A DNA stretch of 64,000 nt. Origin: a bacterium. Lineage in GTDB: Bacteria; Bacteroidota; Ignavibacteria; Ignavibacteriales; Ignavibacteriaceae. The stretch is taken from assembly GCA_016716565.1 (NCBI GenBank), contig JADJWC010000001.1, positions 1,116,001 to 1,180,000 on the forward strand, written 5' to 3'. The notes beneath the pieces are model-generated. The model was not told the origin of the DNA, made no database searches, and was given only the letters and a program-made list of their open reading frames with translations. Below, piece after piece: positions 16,736 through 25,473 of the stretch; the first letter of the stretch is position 1, and every line of letters begins with the position of its first letter. The translations under genes and the position numbers were made by a program.

Positions 16736-19411
16736 ATGGACAAGGATTATAAACGAAATCCTGAAATTGAAGAAATAGAAACCAGCGAGTGGCTTTACTC
16801 GCTCGATTATGTTTTTGAACACGGCGGACCTGAAAGAGTTCGTGAGTTACTTCAGCAATTGCAGATTCGTGCACACAAAGCCGGAGTTCAAATTCCATTC
16901 ACAGCTAATACTCCGTACATTAATACAATCCCAAGAGAAAAGCAGCCTCCTTTTCCAGGCAACAGGGAAATTGAAAGAAGAATAAAATCTCTTTTGCGTT
17001 GGAATGCAATGGCAATGGTTGTAAAGGCAAACAAGTTGGAGGCAGGTATAGGGGGTCACATTTCAACTTATGCGAGTGCTGCAACTTTATTTGAGATCGG
17101 TTTTAATCACTTTTTCAGAGGAAGGGGAAATGGGTATGAAGGCGACCAGGTTTATTTTCAGGGTCATGCGTCTCCCGGAATTTATGCACGTGCATTTCTT
17201 GAAGGAAGAATTTCAAAAGAACAATTAAAAAATTTCAGAAATGAATTTGCAAAGGGCGGAGGATTATCTTCTTATCCTCATCCATGGTTGATGCCTGAGT
17301 TCTGGGAATTTCCTACAGTGTCGATGGGGCTCGGACCAATTATGGCAATCTACCAGGCAAGGTTCAATCGTTATCTTGAAGATCGCGGCTTGAAAAAAGA
17401 TACCGGAAGTAAAGTCTGGGCATTTCTTGGTGATGGTGAAACTGATGAGCCGGAAACCCTGGGTGCAATCACTCTTGCATCAAGAGAACGACTTGATAAT
17501 TTAATTTTTGTAATCAACTGCAACTTGCAAAGACTTGATGGACCGGTCCGCGGTAACGGAAAAATTATCCAGGAACTTGAAGCAGCTTTCCGTGGTGCCG
17601 GATGGAATGTGATAAAAGTTATCTGGGGTGAGGATTGGGATCCGCTTTTAGAGAAGGATAAAGATGGAAAGCTGGTTAAGCGAATGGGTGAGGTCGTTGA
17701 CGGTCAATATCAGAAATACACTGTTGAGAGTGGCGCTTATTTCCGTGAACATTTCTTTGGAGTTGATGAAGAGTTAAAGGATATGGTCGCTGGTATGTCT
17801 AATGAAGATTTGAAAAAAATGAAAAGAGGCGGTCACGATCCTGAAAAAGTTTATGCTGCTTTCAGTGCTGCGGTAAATCATAAAGGTTCGCCAACAGTTA
17901 TTCTTGCCAAGACAATAAAAGGCTACGGACTTGGTGAAAGTGGCGAGGGAAAGAACATCACCCATCAGCAGAAAAAATTAAATGAAGATGAGATGAAGGA
18001 ATTCCGTGCACGATTTGGTATTCCAATTTCTGATGAACAGATTCATAACGATCCTTTCTTCAGGCCTGATGAAGACAGTGCTGAAATAAAATATTTAACT
18101 GAAAGAAGAAAAGCACTCGGCGGATACGTGCCTTCAAGAAAAACAAATTTGAAGCCGATAAAAACGCCTGATGAATCACTATTTGAAGAATTCTACAAAG
18201 GTACTGAAGGAAGAGAAGTTTCAACAACGATGGTGTTTGTAAGAATTCTTGCAAAGCTTTTAAAGGATGCCGAAATTGGAAAAAATATTGTCCCGATTGT
18301 TCCTGATGAAGCAAGAACGTTTGGAATGGAATCTCTCTTCCGTCAAGTTGGAATATATGCACACGCAGGACAGTTGTATGAACCTGTTGATGCAGACAGT
18401 CTTCTCTACTACAAAGAAATTAAAAACGGACAGATACTCGAGGAAGGAATTACTGAAGCTGGCTCGATGTCCTCTTTCATCGCTGCGGGAACTTCTTATC
18501 TGAATCATGGATTAAATATGATCCCGTTCTTCATTTATTACTCGATGTTTGGATTGCAGAGAGTTGGCGATCTTGTTTGGGCTGCTGGTGATGCAGGAGT
18601 GAGAGGTTTTATGCTTGGTGGAACATCGGGCAGAACCACGTTGAATGGTGAAGGACTACAGCATCAGGATGGACATAGTCATCTTCTGGCCTATGCTGTT
18701 CCCAATATGGTTGCATACGATCCCGCTTTCGCATTTGAGCTTGCTGTTATTATCCGCGATGGAATAAAAAGGATGTTCGAAGACCAGGAAAGAGTTTTTT
18801 ACTATATCACCTTGATGAATGAAAACTATCCAATGCCTGAAATGCCAAAAGGTGCAAAGGAAGGAATTCTTAAAGGAATGTATAAATTCAAACCTTCAAA
18901 AATGAAAGATGAAAAACTTAAAGCACAGCTTTTTGGCAGTGGAACAATTCTAAATGAAGTACTTAAGGCTCAGGTAATTCTTGAGAAGGATTACAAAGTC
19001 GCTGCTGATGTCTGGAGTGTTACAAGCTATAAAGAATTGAGAAGAGAAGCTCTTGAAGTTGAAAGATGGAATATGCTGAATCCTGATAAGAAGCAGAAGA
19101 CTTCGTACATCACTCAATCTCTTTCGAAGGAAGAAGGAGTTTTTGTAGCTGCATCGGATTATGTAAAAGCACTTCCTGATTCAATATCAAAGTGGTTTCC
19201 TGGAAGACTACACTCATTAGGAACTGATGGATTTGGTAGGAGTGCTTCTAGAAAAGATCTCAGGGATTTCTTTGAGGTTGATTACAGGCATGTTATTTAT
19301 ACTACTCTTGGTGCACTAGTTAAAGAAGGAAAGATAAAAGAAACAGATCTCGAAAAAGCAAAAAAAGATCTGGAGATAAATCCGAATAAATTAAATCCTC
19401 TGATTTCTTAG
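16736..19411 (+). CDS. aceE: Pyruvate dehydrogenase E1 component, homodimeric type
   Basis: This 891-residue enzyme decarboxylates pyruvate and acetylates the lipoyl group of E2 using thiamine diphosphate. Its length and organisation match the single-chain AceE of enterobacteria. The ThDP/Mg motif GDGETDEPETLGAI is followed by NCNLQRLDGPVRGNG. The substrate-channel histidines are in GGHISTYASAATLFEIGFNHFF-type sequence near residue 105, and the pyrimidine-binding domain starts near residue 490. AAGGAAATTT precedes the ATG. It is the first gene of the pdh operon with E2 and lpd. No damage is seen, in contrast to many smaller neighbours. Confidence 0.97.
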   Translation: MDKDYKRNPEIEEIETSEWLYSLDYVFEHGGPERVRELLQQLQIRAHKAGVQIPFTANTPYINTIPREKQPPFPGNREIERRIKSLLRWNAMAMVVKANKLEAGIGGHISTYASAATLFEIGFNHFFRGRGNGYEGDQVYFQGHASPGIYARAFLEGRISKEQLKNFRNEFAKGGGLSSYPHPWLMPEFWEFPTVSMGLGPIMAIYQARFNRYLEDRGLKKDTGSKVWAFLGDGETDEPETLGAITLASRERLDNLIFVINCNLQRLDGPVRGNGKIIQELEAAFRGAGWNVIKVIWGEDWDPLLEKDKDGKLVKRMGEVVDGQYQKYTVESGAYFREHFFGVDEELKDMVAGMSNEDLKKMKRGGHDPEKVYAAFSAAVNHKGSPTVILAKTIKGYGLGESGEGKNITHQQKKLNEDEMKEFRARFGIPISDEQIHNDPFFRPDEDSAEIKYLTERRKALGGYVPSRKTNLKPIKTPDESLFEEFYKGTEGREVSTTMVFVRILAKLLKDAEIGKNIVPIVPDEARTFGMESLFRQVGIYAHAGQLYEPVDADSLLYYKEIKNGQILEEGITEAGSMSSFIAAGTSYLNHGLNMIPFFIYYSMFGLQRVGDLVWAAGDAGVRGFMLGGTSGRTTLNGEGLQHQDGHSHLLAYAVPNMVAYDPAFAFELAVIIRDGIKRMFEDQERVFYYITLMNENYPMPEMPKGAKEGILKGMYKFKPSKMKDEKLKAQLFGSGTILNEVLKAQVILEKDYKVAADVWSVTSYKELRREALEVERWNMLNPDKKQKTSYITQSLSKEEGVFVAASDYVKALPDSISKWFPGRLHSLGTDGFGRSASRKDLRDFFEVDYRHVIYTTLGALVKEGKIKETDLEKAKKDLEINPNKLNPLIS

Positions 19412-19529
19412 TTGGTAAATTTTTATTCTGAATGAATCAGATGGAAATTTTCGAAAAATCCTGGTGTTTTTGTAATCCGTTCAGAATAAAAAAATAAACT
19501 TAAAAATAAAAAGCAAATCAAACTGATTG

Positions 19530-20822
19530 ATGGTAATAGAATTTAAATTGCCCGATTTAGGGGAGAATATCAAATCTGCTGATGTGATAAATGTCCTTGT
19601 GAAAAGGGGAGACATGATCATAAAAGATCAGGGTGTGATTGATATTGAAACAGATAAGGCGACTGTTGAAGTTCCATCTTCAGTCGAAGGAAAGGTTGTT
19701 GAAGTTAATGTAAAGACCGGTGATAAAGTAAAGGTGGGTGATGTTTTAATAAAAGTTGAGTCGTTAGTAACTGTTTCTACGCCAATGGTGGAGACATCAA
19801 AAGTAAAATTAGAATCCACTAAAAAACCTATTGCTGAAATTTCTATAAATGATGAACATCTAAAAGGTGAATTACCGGAATTCAAGTCTGGTGAGCATGA
19901 TGATCAGCTGCCGATACTTCGCGGTTCAGCGCCTGCAGCGCCATCTGTTAGAAGAATTGCAAGAGAACTTGGCGTCGATATAAACAAAGTCCCCGGTTCT
20001 GGTGAAAACGGAAGAATCTCGATGGATGACGTAAAAGTTTATGTGAAAAATATTTTGCAGGTCAAAGGTGAAGAAGTTGGAATCGGAATAAAGAAAGAGG
20101 CTATGCTAGATTTTACGAAGTACGGAAAAGTTGAACGAGTCGCGATGAGCAAGATTCGTGAGAAGACCGCAACTCACTTGAGTTATGCCTGGTCGGTAAT
20201 TCCGCATGTTACTCAGTTCGATAAAACTGATATAACAGAATTTGAAAAAGATAGAAGAGAACTCAGTAAAAAAGTCGAAGAGCACGGTGCAAAGCTCACG
20301 GTAACTGGTATCCTCATTAAAATCATTGCAGAAGGAATGAAAAAGTTTCCACAGTTTAACAGCAGCATTGATATTGATAAGATGGAAGTCATCTACAAAA
20401 AATATATCAATATCGGAGTTGCAGTTGATACTGAATTCGGTTTGCTTGTTCCGGTAATTAAAAATGCTGACAAGAAGAATCTAATTGAAATATCTGTTGA
20501 ATTGAATCAACTTGCACAAAAAGCCCGTGACAAAAAATTATCTCTGGAAGAAATGCAAGGAGGTTGTTTTACAATTACAAATCTTGGTGGAATCGGGGGG
20601 ACATACTTCACTCCAATTATTAATTCACCTGAAGTAGCTATCCTTGGTGTATCACGCGGAAACTATGAACTCGTTTACAACAAAGAAGGAAACTTTGAAC
20701 CGAGGTTAATGCTTCCACTTTCGCTTTCTTATGATCATCGAATTATTGACGGTGCTGATGCTATTCAATTTTTAAGATGGATTTGTGAAGCGCTTGAAAA
20801 GCCATTGAAAATATTTATGTGA
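19530..20822 (+). CDS. aceF: Dihydrolipoamide acetyltransferase (E2 of pyruvate dehydrogenase)
   Basis: This 430-residue E2 transfers acetyl groups from lipoamide to CoA. One N-terminal lipoyl domain carries the modified lysine at residue 43 in ETDKATVE. A peripheral-subunit-binding domain follows (PSVRRIARELGVDINKVPGS, about residues 135-165). The catalytic domain ends with SLSYDHRIIDGADA, which holds the active-site His and Asp of HxxxDG. The ATG at 19530 is preferred over the TTG at 19527; no strong ribosome site is seen. It lies 118 bases after aceE and 26 before lpd. The single lipoyl domain and short linkers make it smaller than E. coli AceF. Confidence 0.95.
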   Translation: MVIEFKLPDLGENIKSADVINVLVKRGDMIIKDQGVIDIETDKATVEVPSSVEGKVVEVNVKTGDKVKVGDVLIKVESLVTVSTPMVETSKVKLESTKKPIAEISINDEHLKGELPEFKSGEHDDQLPILRGSAPAAPSVRRIARELGVDINKVPGSGENGRISMDDVKVYVKNILQVKGEEVGIGIKKEAMLDFTKYGKVERVAMSKIREKTATHLSYAWSVIPHVTQFDKTDITEFEKDRRELSKKVEEHGAKLTVTGILIKIIAEGMKKFPQFNSSIDIDKMEVIYKKYINIGVAVDTEFGLLVPVIKNADKKNLIEISVELNQLAQKARDKKLSLEEMQGGCFTITNLGGIGGTYFTPIINSPEVAILGVSRGNYELVYNKEGNFEPRLMLPLSLSYDHRIIDGADAIQFLRWICEALEKPLKIFM

Positions 20823-20848
20823 AATTAACTTGAGACCATTGAAAATTT

Positions 20849-22300
20849 ATGTCTGATAATATAAATATTGCCGTAATCGGTGCCGGACCCGGGGGATACG
20901 CTGCGGCTTTCCTTGCAGCAGATCTTGGAATGAACGTAACATTAATTGATAAAGATAAAAATCCCGGTGGTGTTTGTCTTTATCGTGGTTGTATTCCCTC
21001 CAAAGCACTGCTTCACGTTGCAAAACTTCTCGATGAAACTGAACACGCAAAAAACTGGGGAATAGAATTTTCGAAACCGAATATTGATCTGGATAAACTG
21101 CGTGACTGGAAAAACAAAGTTGTTGAAAAACTTACAAGCGGAGTTGGATCAGTAGCCAAATTCCGAAAAGTGAATTATATGCAGGGAACTGCTATTTTCA
21201 AAAATTCTACAACACTTATCATTGATAAAAAAGACCTGCCTGCCGGACAGGCAGGTGGCGTCAAGGAAGAGATGAAATTTGATAAAATAGTAATTGCAAC
21301 CGGTTCAAGGATTGCTACTATTCCATCACTGAATATTGGAAGTAAAAGATTACTGAACTCAACCTCTGCACTTGATCTTCCTGCAATTCCAAAATCACTT
21401 CTTGTAATTGGCGGTGGCTATATTGGACTCGAGCTTGGTTCAGTTTACCAGGCACTTGGCTCAAAAGTTTCCGTAGTGGAAATGCTTGACGGATTGCTTC
21501 CCGGTGCAGACCGCGATCTCGTTTCTCATCTTTCTAAAAGATTAAAAGAAAAGTTTGAAAGCATAATGCTCAACTCAAAGGTTGTTGAAATGAAGGAAGT
21601 TAAAGATGGAATTCAGGTAAAGATTCAGTCCGCCGAAGGCGGAGCTGAAGGAAGGATTACAGAACAAACTTATGATTATGTTTTAATGTCTATCGGCAGA
21701 AAGCCAGATACATCCGGACTCGGATTGGAAAACACAAAAGTAAAAGTGAATGAACGTGGCTGGATAAAAGTAAATAACCAGATGAAAACAAATGATCCTG
21801 ATATATATGCAATTGGCGATATTGTCGGTGAACCGATGCTTGCACATAAAGCTTCGCACGAAGGACGAGTTGCAGTCGAAGTAATTGCAGGACATAAATC
21901 AGTTTTTGAACCGATGGCTATTCCCGCTGTTGTTTTCACTGATCCGGAAATTGCGTGGGCAGGATTGACAGAAAATCAGGCAAAAGAAAAAAAGATTGAT
22001 TACGAAGTTGCGAAGTTTTCATGGGCTGCTTCAGGAAGAGCAGTTACCTTAGACAGAAATGATGGCGTAACAAAAATATTAGTTGATCCATCAACACAAA
22101 GAATTCTTGGAATAGGAATTTGCGGTCCCGGTGCCGGTGAATTAATTGCAGAAGGTGTACTTGCAATTGAAATGGGTGCAAACCTAACAGATTTGAAGTT
22201 AACAATTCATCCTCATCCTACTTTATCAGAAACGATTATGGAAGCTGCTGAAGTTTTCTTCGGACAAAGCACACACGTTTACAGACCGAAGAAGAGTTAG
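20849..22300 (+). CDS. lpdA: Dihydrolipoyl dehydrogenase (E3)
   Basis: This 483-residue flavoprotein reoxidises dihydrolipoamide with NAD. The FAD motif GAGPGGYAAAFLAADLG is followed by the redox-active disulfide CLYRGC and then the NAD-binding GGGYIGLELG. The C-terminal active-site HPHPTLSE with its His-Glu pair is present. Two palindromic insertions keep the frame open: one encodes DLPAGQAGG (21234-21256) and one encodes SAEGGAE (21629-21643), both in surface loop regions. It closes the pdh operon. Its last 95 bases have a diverged duplicate at 27552-27646. Confidence 0.96.
   Translation: MSDNINIAVIGAGPGGYAAAFLAADLGMNVTLIDKDKNPGGVCLYRGCIPSKALLHVAKLLDETEHAKNWGIEFSKPNIDLDKLRDWKNKVVEKLTSGVGSVAKFRKVNYMQGTAIFKNSTTLIIDKKDLPAGQAGGVKEEMKFDKIVIATGSRIATIPSLNIGSKRLLNSTSALDLPAIPKSLLVIGGGYIGLELGSVYQALGSKVSVVEMLDGLLPGADRDLVSHLSKRLKEKFESIMLNSKVVEMKEVKDGIQVKIQSAEGGAEGRITEQTYDYVLMSIGRKPDTSGLGLENTKVKVNERGWIKVNNQMKTNDPDIYAIGDIVGEPMLAHKASHEGRVAVEVIAGHKSVFEPMAIPAVVFTDPEIAWAGLTENQAKEKKIDYEVAKFSWAASGRAVTLDRNDGVTKILVDPSTQRILGIGICGPGAGELIAEGVLAIEMGANLTDLKLTIHPHPTLSETIMEAAEVFFGQSTHVYRPKKS
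21234..21256. repeat. Palindromic element inserted in frame in lpd
   Basis: ACCTGCCTG (21234-21242) and CAGGCAGGT (21248-21256) are perfect inverted arms around CCGGA. The stretch is far more GC-rich than its surroundings and adds residues not found in usual lipoyl dehydrogenases. Elements reading LPAGQAG are known as dispersed palindromes in several bacterial lineages. Confidence 0.7.
21629..21643. repeat. Second in-frame palindrome in lpd
   Basis: TCCGCCGAAGGCGGA is a GC-rich 6-bp-arm hairpin with a GAA loop. It sits in a position where lipoyl dehydrogenases vary in length and contributes SAEGG to the protein. It looks like a different small dispersed palindrome. Confidence 0.5.
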
Positions 22301-22310
22301 CTATGTCTGT

Positions 22311-22490
22311 AACTGTTATCTAATAGTTTGCCAACCTTAAATAAAGACCTGAATTAATATAGCATTGATAACACCCGCCAAATCCCATCTAAAATTATTT
22401 GAATTCATAAATGGCATTGCAATTCTTATATGAACTCGTTCGAATGGTCGCAAATCTGCAATGATGCTATCTAACTTGAAGATATAACAT
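22311..22490 (+). repeat. Intergenic repeat, copy B (after lpd)
   Basis: This segment is similar to copy A (15721-16011) and copy C (27650-27906), with shared TAGTTTGCCAACC, ATTGATAACA, TTGCAATTCTTATATGAACT and GCAAATCTGCAAT blocks. Unlike A and C it does not lead into a tonB start. The rest of the gap to 22720 holds no supported gene apart from the site at 22633. Confidence 0.7.
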
Positions 22491-22632
22491 GCGAGAACCT
22501 GTGAATGAGAATGACCTGTAACACCGCAGTCTCTTATAAGGATCCGAATGGAGCAATCCTATAAATAAGAATATTTTATTTCTTTTATTGAATTTTCTTC
22601 TTTCTTTAGTAAATATATGTTAACGATATTTT

Positions 22633-22670
22633 TTACCTTATGTGAATGATTAACACTTCCTTATGTGTTA
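22633..22670. promoter_or_regulatory. Operator-like site before the SDR gene
   Basis: TTACCTTATGTGAATG (22633-22648) resembles TTAACCTATGTGAATG upstream of the gene at 25100, and TAACAC (22651-22656) pairs with GTGTTA (22665-22670). The two loci may respond to one regulator. Confidence 0.35.
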
Positions 22671-22720
22671 TGTTTGATTTGTAACTAAACAACGAAAAAT
22701 AAAATGAAAGGAACAGCTAT

Positions 22721-23470
22721 ATGAAATCCTTAGAAAATAAAGTAGCTATTGTTACGGGTGCTGGGTCGGGCATTGGAAAAGCTTCAGCCTTATTGTTTGC
22801 AAAGGAAGGTGCCAAAGTAATTGTGTCAGACATCAGTGAAGCGAACGGTATTAAGGCAGTTGATGAAATTAAAAAAGTAGCTGGGGAAGCTTTCTTCATC
22901 AAAGCTGATTCCTCAAAGCCATCAGACAATGAGATGTTGGTAAAACAAACTATTGAAAAATTTGGTTCGCTTGATATTGCTGTAAACAATGCTGGTATCG
23001 GTGGTCCGGTTGCCGCCACAGGCGAATATCCTATTGACGGCTGGCAAAAAGTAATTGACATTAATTTATCGGGTGTCTTTTATGGTTTACGTTATCAAAT
23101 TCCCGCTATGAGAGAAAAGGGCGGCAGCATTGTAAACATTGCATCCATACTTGGAAACACAGGTGCTAAATTTTCTCCCGCTTATGTTGCTGCAAAACAC
23201 GGTGTGGTGGGATTGACGAAAGCCGCTGCATTGGAATATGCCGATAAAAAAATCCGTATCAATGCTGTTGGACCGGGTTATATAAAAACACCCCTGATTT
23301 ACAATTCGCTTGATGAAGCTACATTAAATTCTTTAGTGGGATTACATCCAATCGGTCGTTTAGGAGAAGCTGAAGAAATTGCTGAACTGATACTTTGGCT
23401 GGCATCATCTAAATCATCATTTGTAACGGGTGCTTATTATCCTGCTGATGGTGGATACCTGGCTCAATAA
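22721..23470 (+). CDS. Short-chain dehydrogenase/reductase
   Basis: This is a complete classical SDR of 249 residues, acting on an unknown alcohol or ketone with NAD(P). The cofactor motif TGAGSGIG lies at residues 11-18. NNAG follows near residue 88, the catalytic Ser in NIASILG, Tyr and Lys in YVAAKHG, and the GG motif near the C-terminus (PADGGYLAQ). An Asp after the second strand (VIVSDIS) favours NAD. GAAAGGAACAG precedes the ATG. It is related to the truncated SDR at 11651. The region from here to pirin looks inserted between two copies of the lpd tail. Confidence 0.9.
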   Translation: MKSLENKVAIVTGAGSGIGKASALLFAKEGAKVIVSDISEANGIKAVDEIKKVAGEAFFIKADSSKPSDNEMLVKQTIEKFGSLDIAVNNAGIGGPVAATGEYPIDGWQKVIDINLSGVFYGLRYQIPAMREKGGSIVNIASILGNTGAKFSPAYVAAKHGVVGLTKAAALEYADKKIRINAVGPGYIKTPLIYNSLDEATLNSLVGLHPIGRLGEAEEIAELILWLASSKSSFVTGAYYPADGGYLAQ

Positions 23471-23825
23471 TAATTGTTGCGCAGTGCTGTGGACTGATTG
23501 GTTATTTCTTTTGGATTGATTAATAAAGAAGCCAAAGCATTGCGCTACTTTTATTGAACATAATTATTACTTATGAAAGATGCTGTCAGAAAATAGTTTA
23601 TTTAATGACCTAAAAGTATAAACTTTATCTCAGCATAAGTATAATCGTAATTATAACGAAAATGGAATTTATAAAAAGAATAAACTAAATTAGTTTAATT
23701 AACGAGTCGGTTTACAAAAAATGTGAAAGAAAATACACCAACACACTGCAGCCAATATGATATTTATATATTTCTATATATTGCAAAACAACTTTTTCAT
23801 TAGTACAATAAGCCAATGTAAATAT
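23471..23825. other. Intergenic region after the SDR gene
   Basis: These 355 bases are AT-rich and carry no gene I can support. An open frame upstream of 23826 exists, but its sequence (many Ile, Phe and Tyr) is unlike a protein start and lacks a ribosome site. Confidence 0.45.
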
Positions 23826-24131
23826 ATGATAAATCCTGAGCCTACTCTATCCGAAACCTTGAAAGTCTTAAAAGCACAAGGCTATACGGAAGATTTCAAC
23901 CTCAAAGCTGATTGCATCGACTGCCGTAGTGGTCATTTGAAAATTTTTCCGTCTGATTTTCAGGTTGATCAATATTTTCGTTTTGAAGGTCAAACTGATC
24001 CTGCCGATCAAGCTGTCTTGTATGCTATTTCCTCTGAAAAGCATAAAATAAAAGGTGTGCTGGTCAATGCTTATGGTGTTTATTCAGATCCGCTTACAGA
24101 TGAATTACTTGCTAAATTAAAAATTAATTGA
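23826..24131 (+). CDS. Small conserved hypothetical protein (101 aa)
   Basis: This protein of about 101 residues starts MINPEPTLSETLKVLKAQGY and contains a CIDCRSG pair of cysteines plus a FRFEGQTDPADQAVLYAIS segment. It resembles small proteins in Bacteroidota that are often labelled phosphoribosylpyrophosphate synthetase-like, a label with little biochemical basis. I therefore leave the role open. The start at 23826 is chosen because the family-like sequence begins there; the frame extends upstream without support. It lies 43 bases before the TRIC channel gene and is probably co-transcribed. Confidence 0.6.
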   Translation: MINPEPTLSETLKVLKAQGYTEDFNLKADCIDCRSGHLKIFPSDFQVDQYFRFEGQTDPADQAVLYAISSEKHKIKGVLVNAYGVYSDPLTDELLAKLKIN

Positions 24132-24174
24132 TTTCTTTTCTCCAAAATGTATTTGAACTTTTAAAGGATTACAA

Positions 24175-24795
24175 TTGGAACTTCTCCAACTCATTGATAT
24201 TGCGGGCATAGCAGCTTTTAGCATCTCAGGCGTTTTTGCTGCGATGGAAAAAAAACTTGATATCTTCGGAGTTTTTATCATCGCCTTTATTACTGCACTT
24301 GGTGGTGGCACATTGCGTGATGTTTTAATCGGGAATGTTCCTGTGAGCTGGATGTACGATTTAAGCTATAGTATAATTGTGCTGATCAGTACTTTAGTAG
24401 CCATCCTGTTTACAAATGTAATCCATAACTATCATAAAATACTTTTGGTTTTTGATTCGCTGGGACTAAGTTTCTTCACTATCCTTGGTATACAGAAGGG
24501 AATAAACCTTGAACTTCATCCTGCAATTTGTATTGCACTCGGAACTATTACTGCCTGTTTTGGTGGTGTACTCAGAGATATTTCTTTAAATAACATTCCG
24601 CTTATTTTTCAAAAAGAGATTTATGCTACTGCTTGTATTTTCGGTGGGATAGTTTACTTTATATTGCTGAAATTAGGTATACCTGAAATTTCGCTTGAAG
24701 CATTTTGTATTGCAGCAATCGTGACACTCAGGCTGATTGCGGTGCGATACAACTGGCGGCTTCCCGCTATATATAGTAAATCATCTATAGAATAA
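24175..24795 (+). CDS. TRIC-type cation channel (YadS/DUF UPF0126 family)
   Basis: This 206-residue inner-membrane protein has about seven hydrophobic helices. It shows the two internally repeated UPF0126 halves, each with the glycine-rich signature: ALGGGTLRDVLIGNVPV in the first and ACFGGVLRDISLNNIPL in the second. Structural work on relatives shows trimeric potassium-permeable channels (TRIC). Translation probably starts at a TTG at 24175, with AAAGGA 7 bases upstream; no ATG fits. It follows a small unknown gene on the same strand. The protein is intact. Confidence 0.92.
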   Translation: MELLQLIDIAGIAAFSISGVFAAMEKKLDIFGVFIIAFITALGGGTLRDVLIGNVPVSWMYDLSYSIIVLISTLVAILFTNVIHNYHKILLVFDSLGLSFFTILGIQKGINLELHPAICIALGTITACFGGVLRDISLNNIPLIFQKEIYATACIFGGIVYFILLKLGIPEISLEAFCIAAIVTLRLIAVRYNWRLPAIYSKSSIE

Positions 24796-24953
24796 TTTAA
24801 TTTGGTATAACGGAAAATCATCAGCATACGCAATTTCATCTCCCGAATATATTCCGTAAAAAATCAGTCTGCTCCCTATCTCAAATAACACCTCAGTCTC
24901 TTAGCAGATGATACATAATAACTATCTTACACATAATACTTTAAGCAAATTTG

Positions 24954-24982
24954 CATAGGTTAACTCAATTATTTAACCTATG
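24954..24982. promoter_or_regulatory. Perfect 10-bp inverted repeat
   Basis: CATAGGTTAA (24954-24963) and TTAACCTATG (24973-24982) flank a 9-base spacer, about 115 bases upstream of the NTF2-like gene. This is a strong operator candidate. The second arm continues into TGTGAATG, also found at 22641. The remaining 24796-25099 gap holds no gene. Confidence 0.5.
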
Positions 24983-25099
24983 TGAATGCGTAAGTGTAAA
25001 CTTCATCTTACTTTTGACTCAGTGATTATTCAAAATATAATCAAATAAAATGAAAGGAAAATTCATACGGAAAATTCAGCTAGAAAAGTCGTAGAAAAA

Positions 25100-25447
25100 A
25101 TGTTTGATGCTTTTGGAAGTAGCGATGTAAATAAGTTCATCGAAACTGTTTCTGATGATACTGTTTGGATTTATCATGGAACTCAATACATTCCAAAAAG
25201 AATATATGAAAAGAAAACTGGTGCCAGGTTGTTCATAACCAGTATTCTGAACAACACGGAAATGATAAGTTTTGAACCGCAAAAATTCATTGTCGAAGGA
25301 AATACCGTTGTTGTTCTGGGACAGGAACATCAGCGAGTAAAAAAATCGGGTAAGGAACTCAAACAGAAATGGGTTCAGGTATATGATGTCGAAAACGATT
25401 TAATTATCAGAATGGAAGAATTTGCTTCATCTGAAGCGTTGAACTAA
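25100..25447 (+). CDS. NTF2/SnoaL-like protein with a damaged start
   Basis: This is a small NTF2-fold protein (115 residues from 25100). The FDAFGSSDVNKFIETVSDDTVW opening is typical of SnoaL-like ketosteroid-isomerase relatives, followed by the beta-sheet with VEGNTVVVLGQEHQRVKKSGK and WVQVYDVENDLIIRMEEF. The natural start seems lost: in frame, TENSARKVVEK precedes the first ATG, and AAAGGAAAATTCAT-ACGGAA looks like a good ribosome site with an ATG from which the G has been deleted (near 25067). Translation from 25100 would miss the first helix. These proteins bind small hydrophobic molecules; the substrate is unknown. Confidence 0.72.
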   Translation: MFDAFGSSDVNKFIETVSDDTVWIYHGTQYIPKRIYEKKTGARLFITSILNNTEMISFEPQKFIVEGNTVVVLGQEHQRVKKSGKELKQKWVQVYDVENDLIIRMEEFASSEALN

Positions 25448-25473
25448 ATTCATAGTCAAACATTAAACCTATT

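Noticed and set aside
18060..18508. Minus-strand open frames inside aceE
   Set aside because: They are antisense to a well-conserved enzyme and have no coding features.
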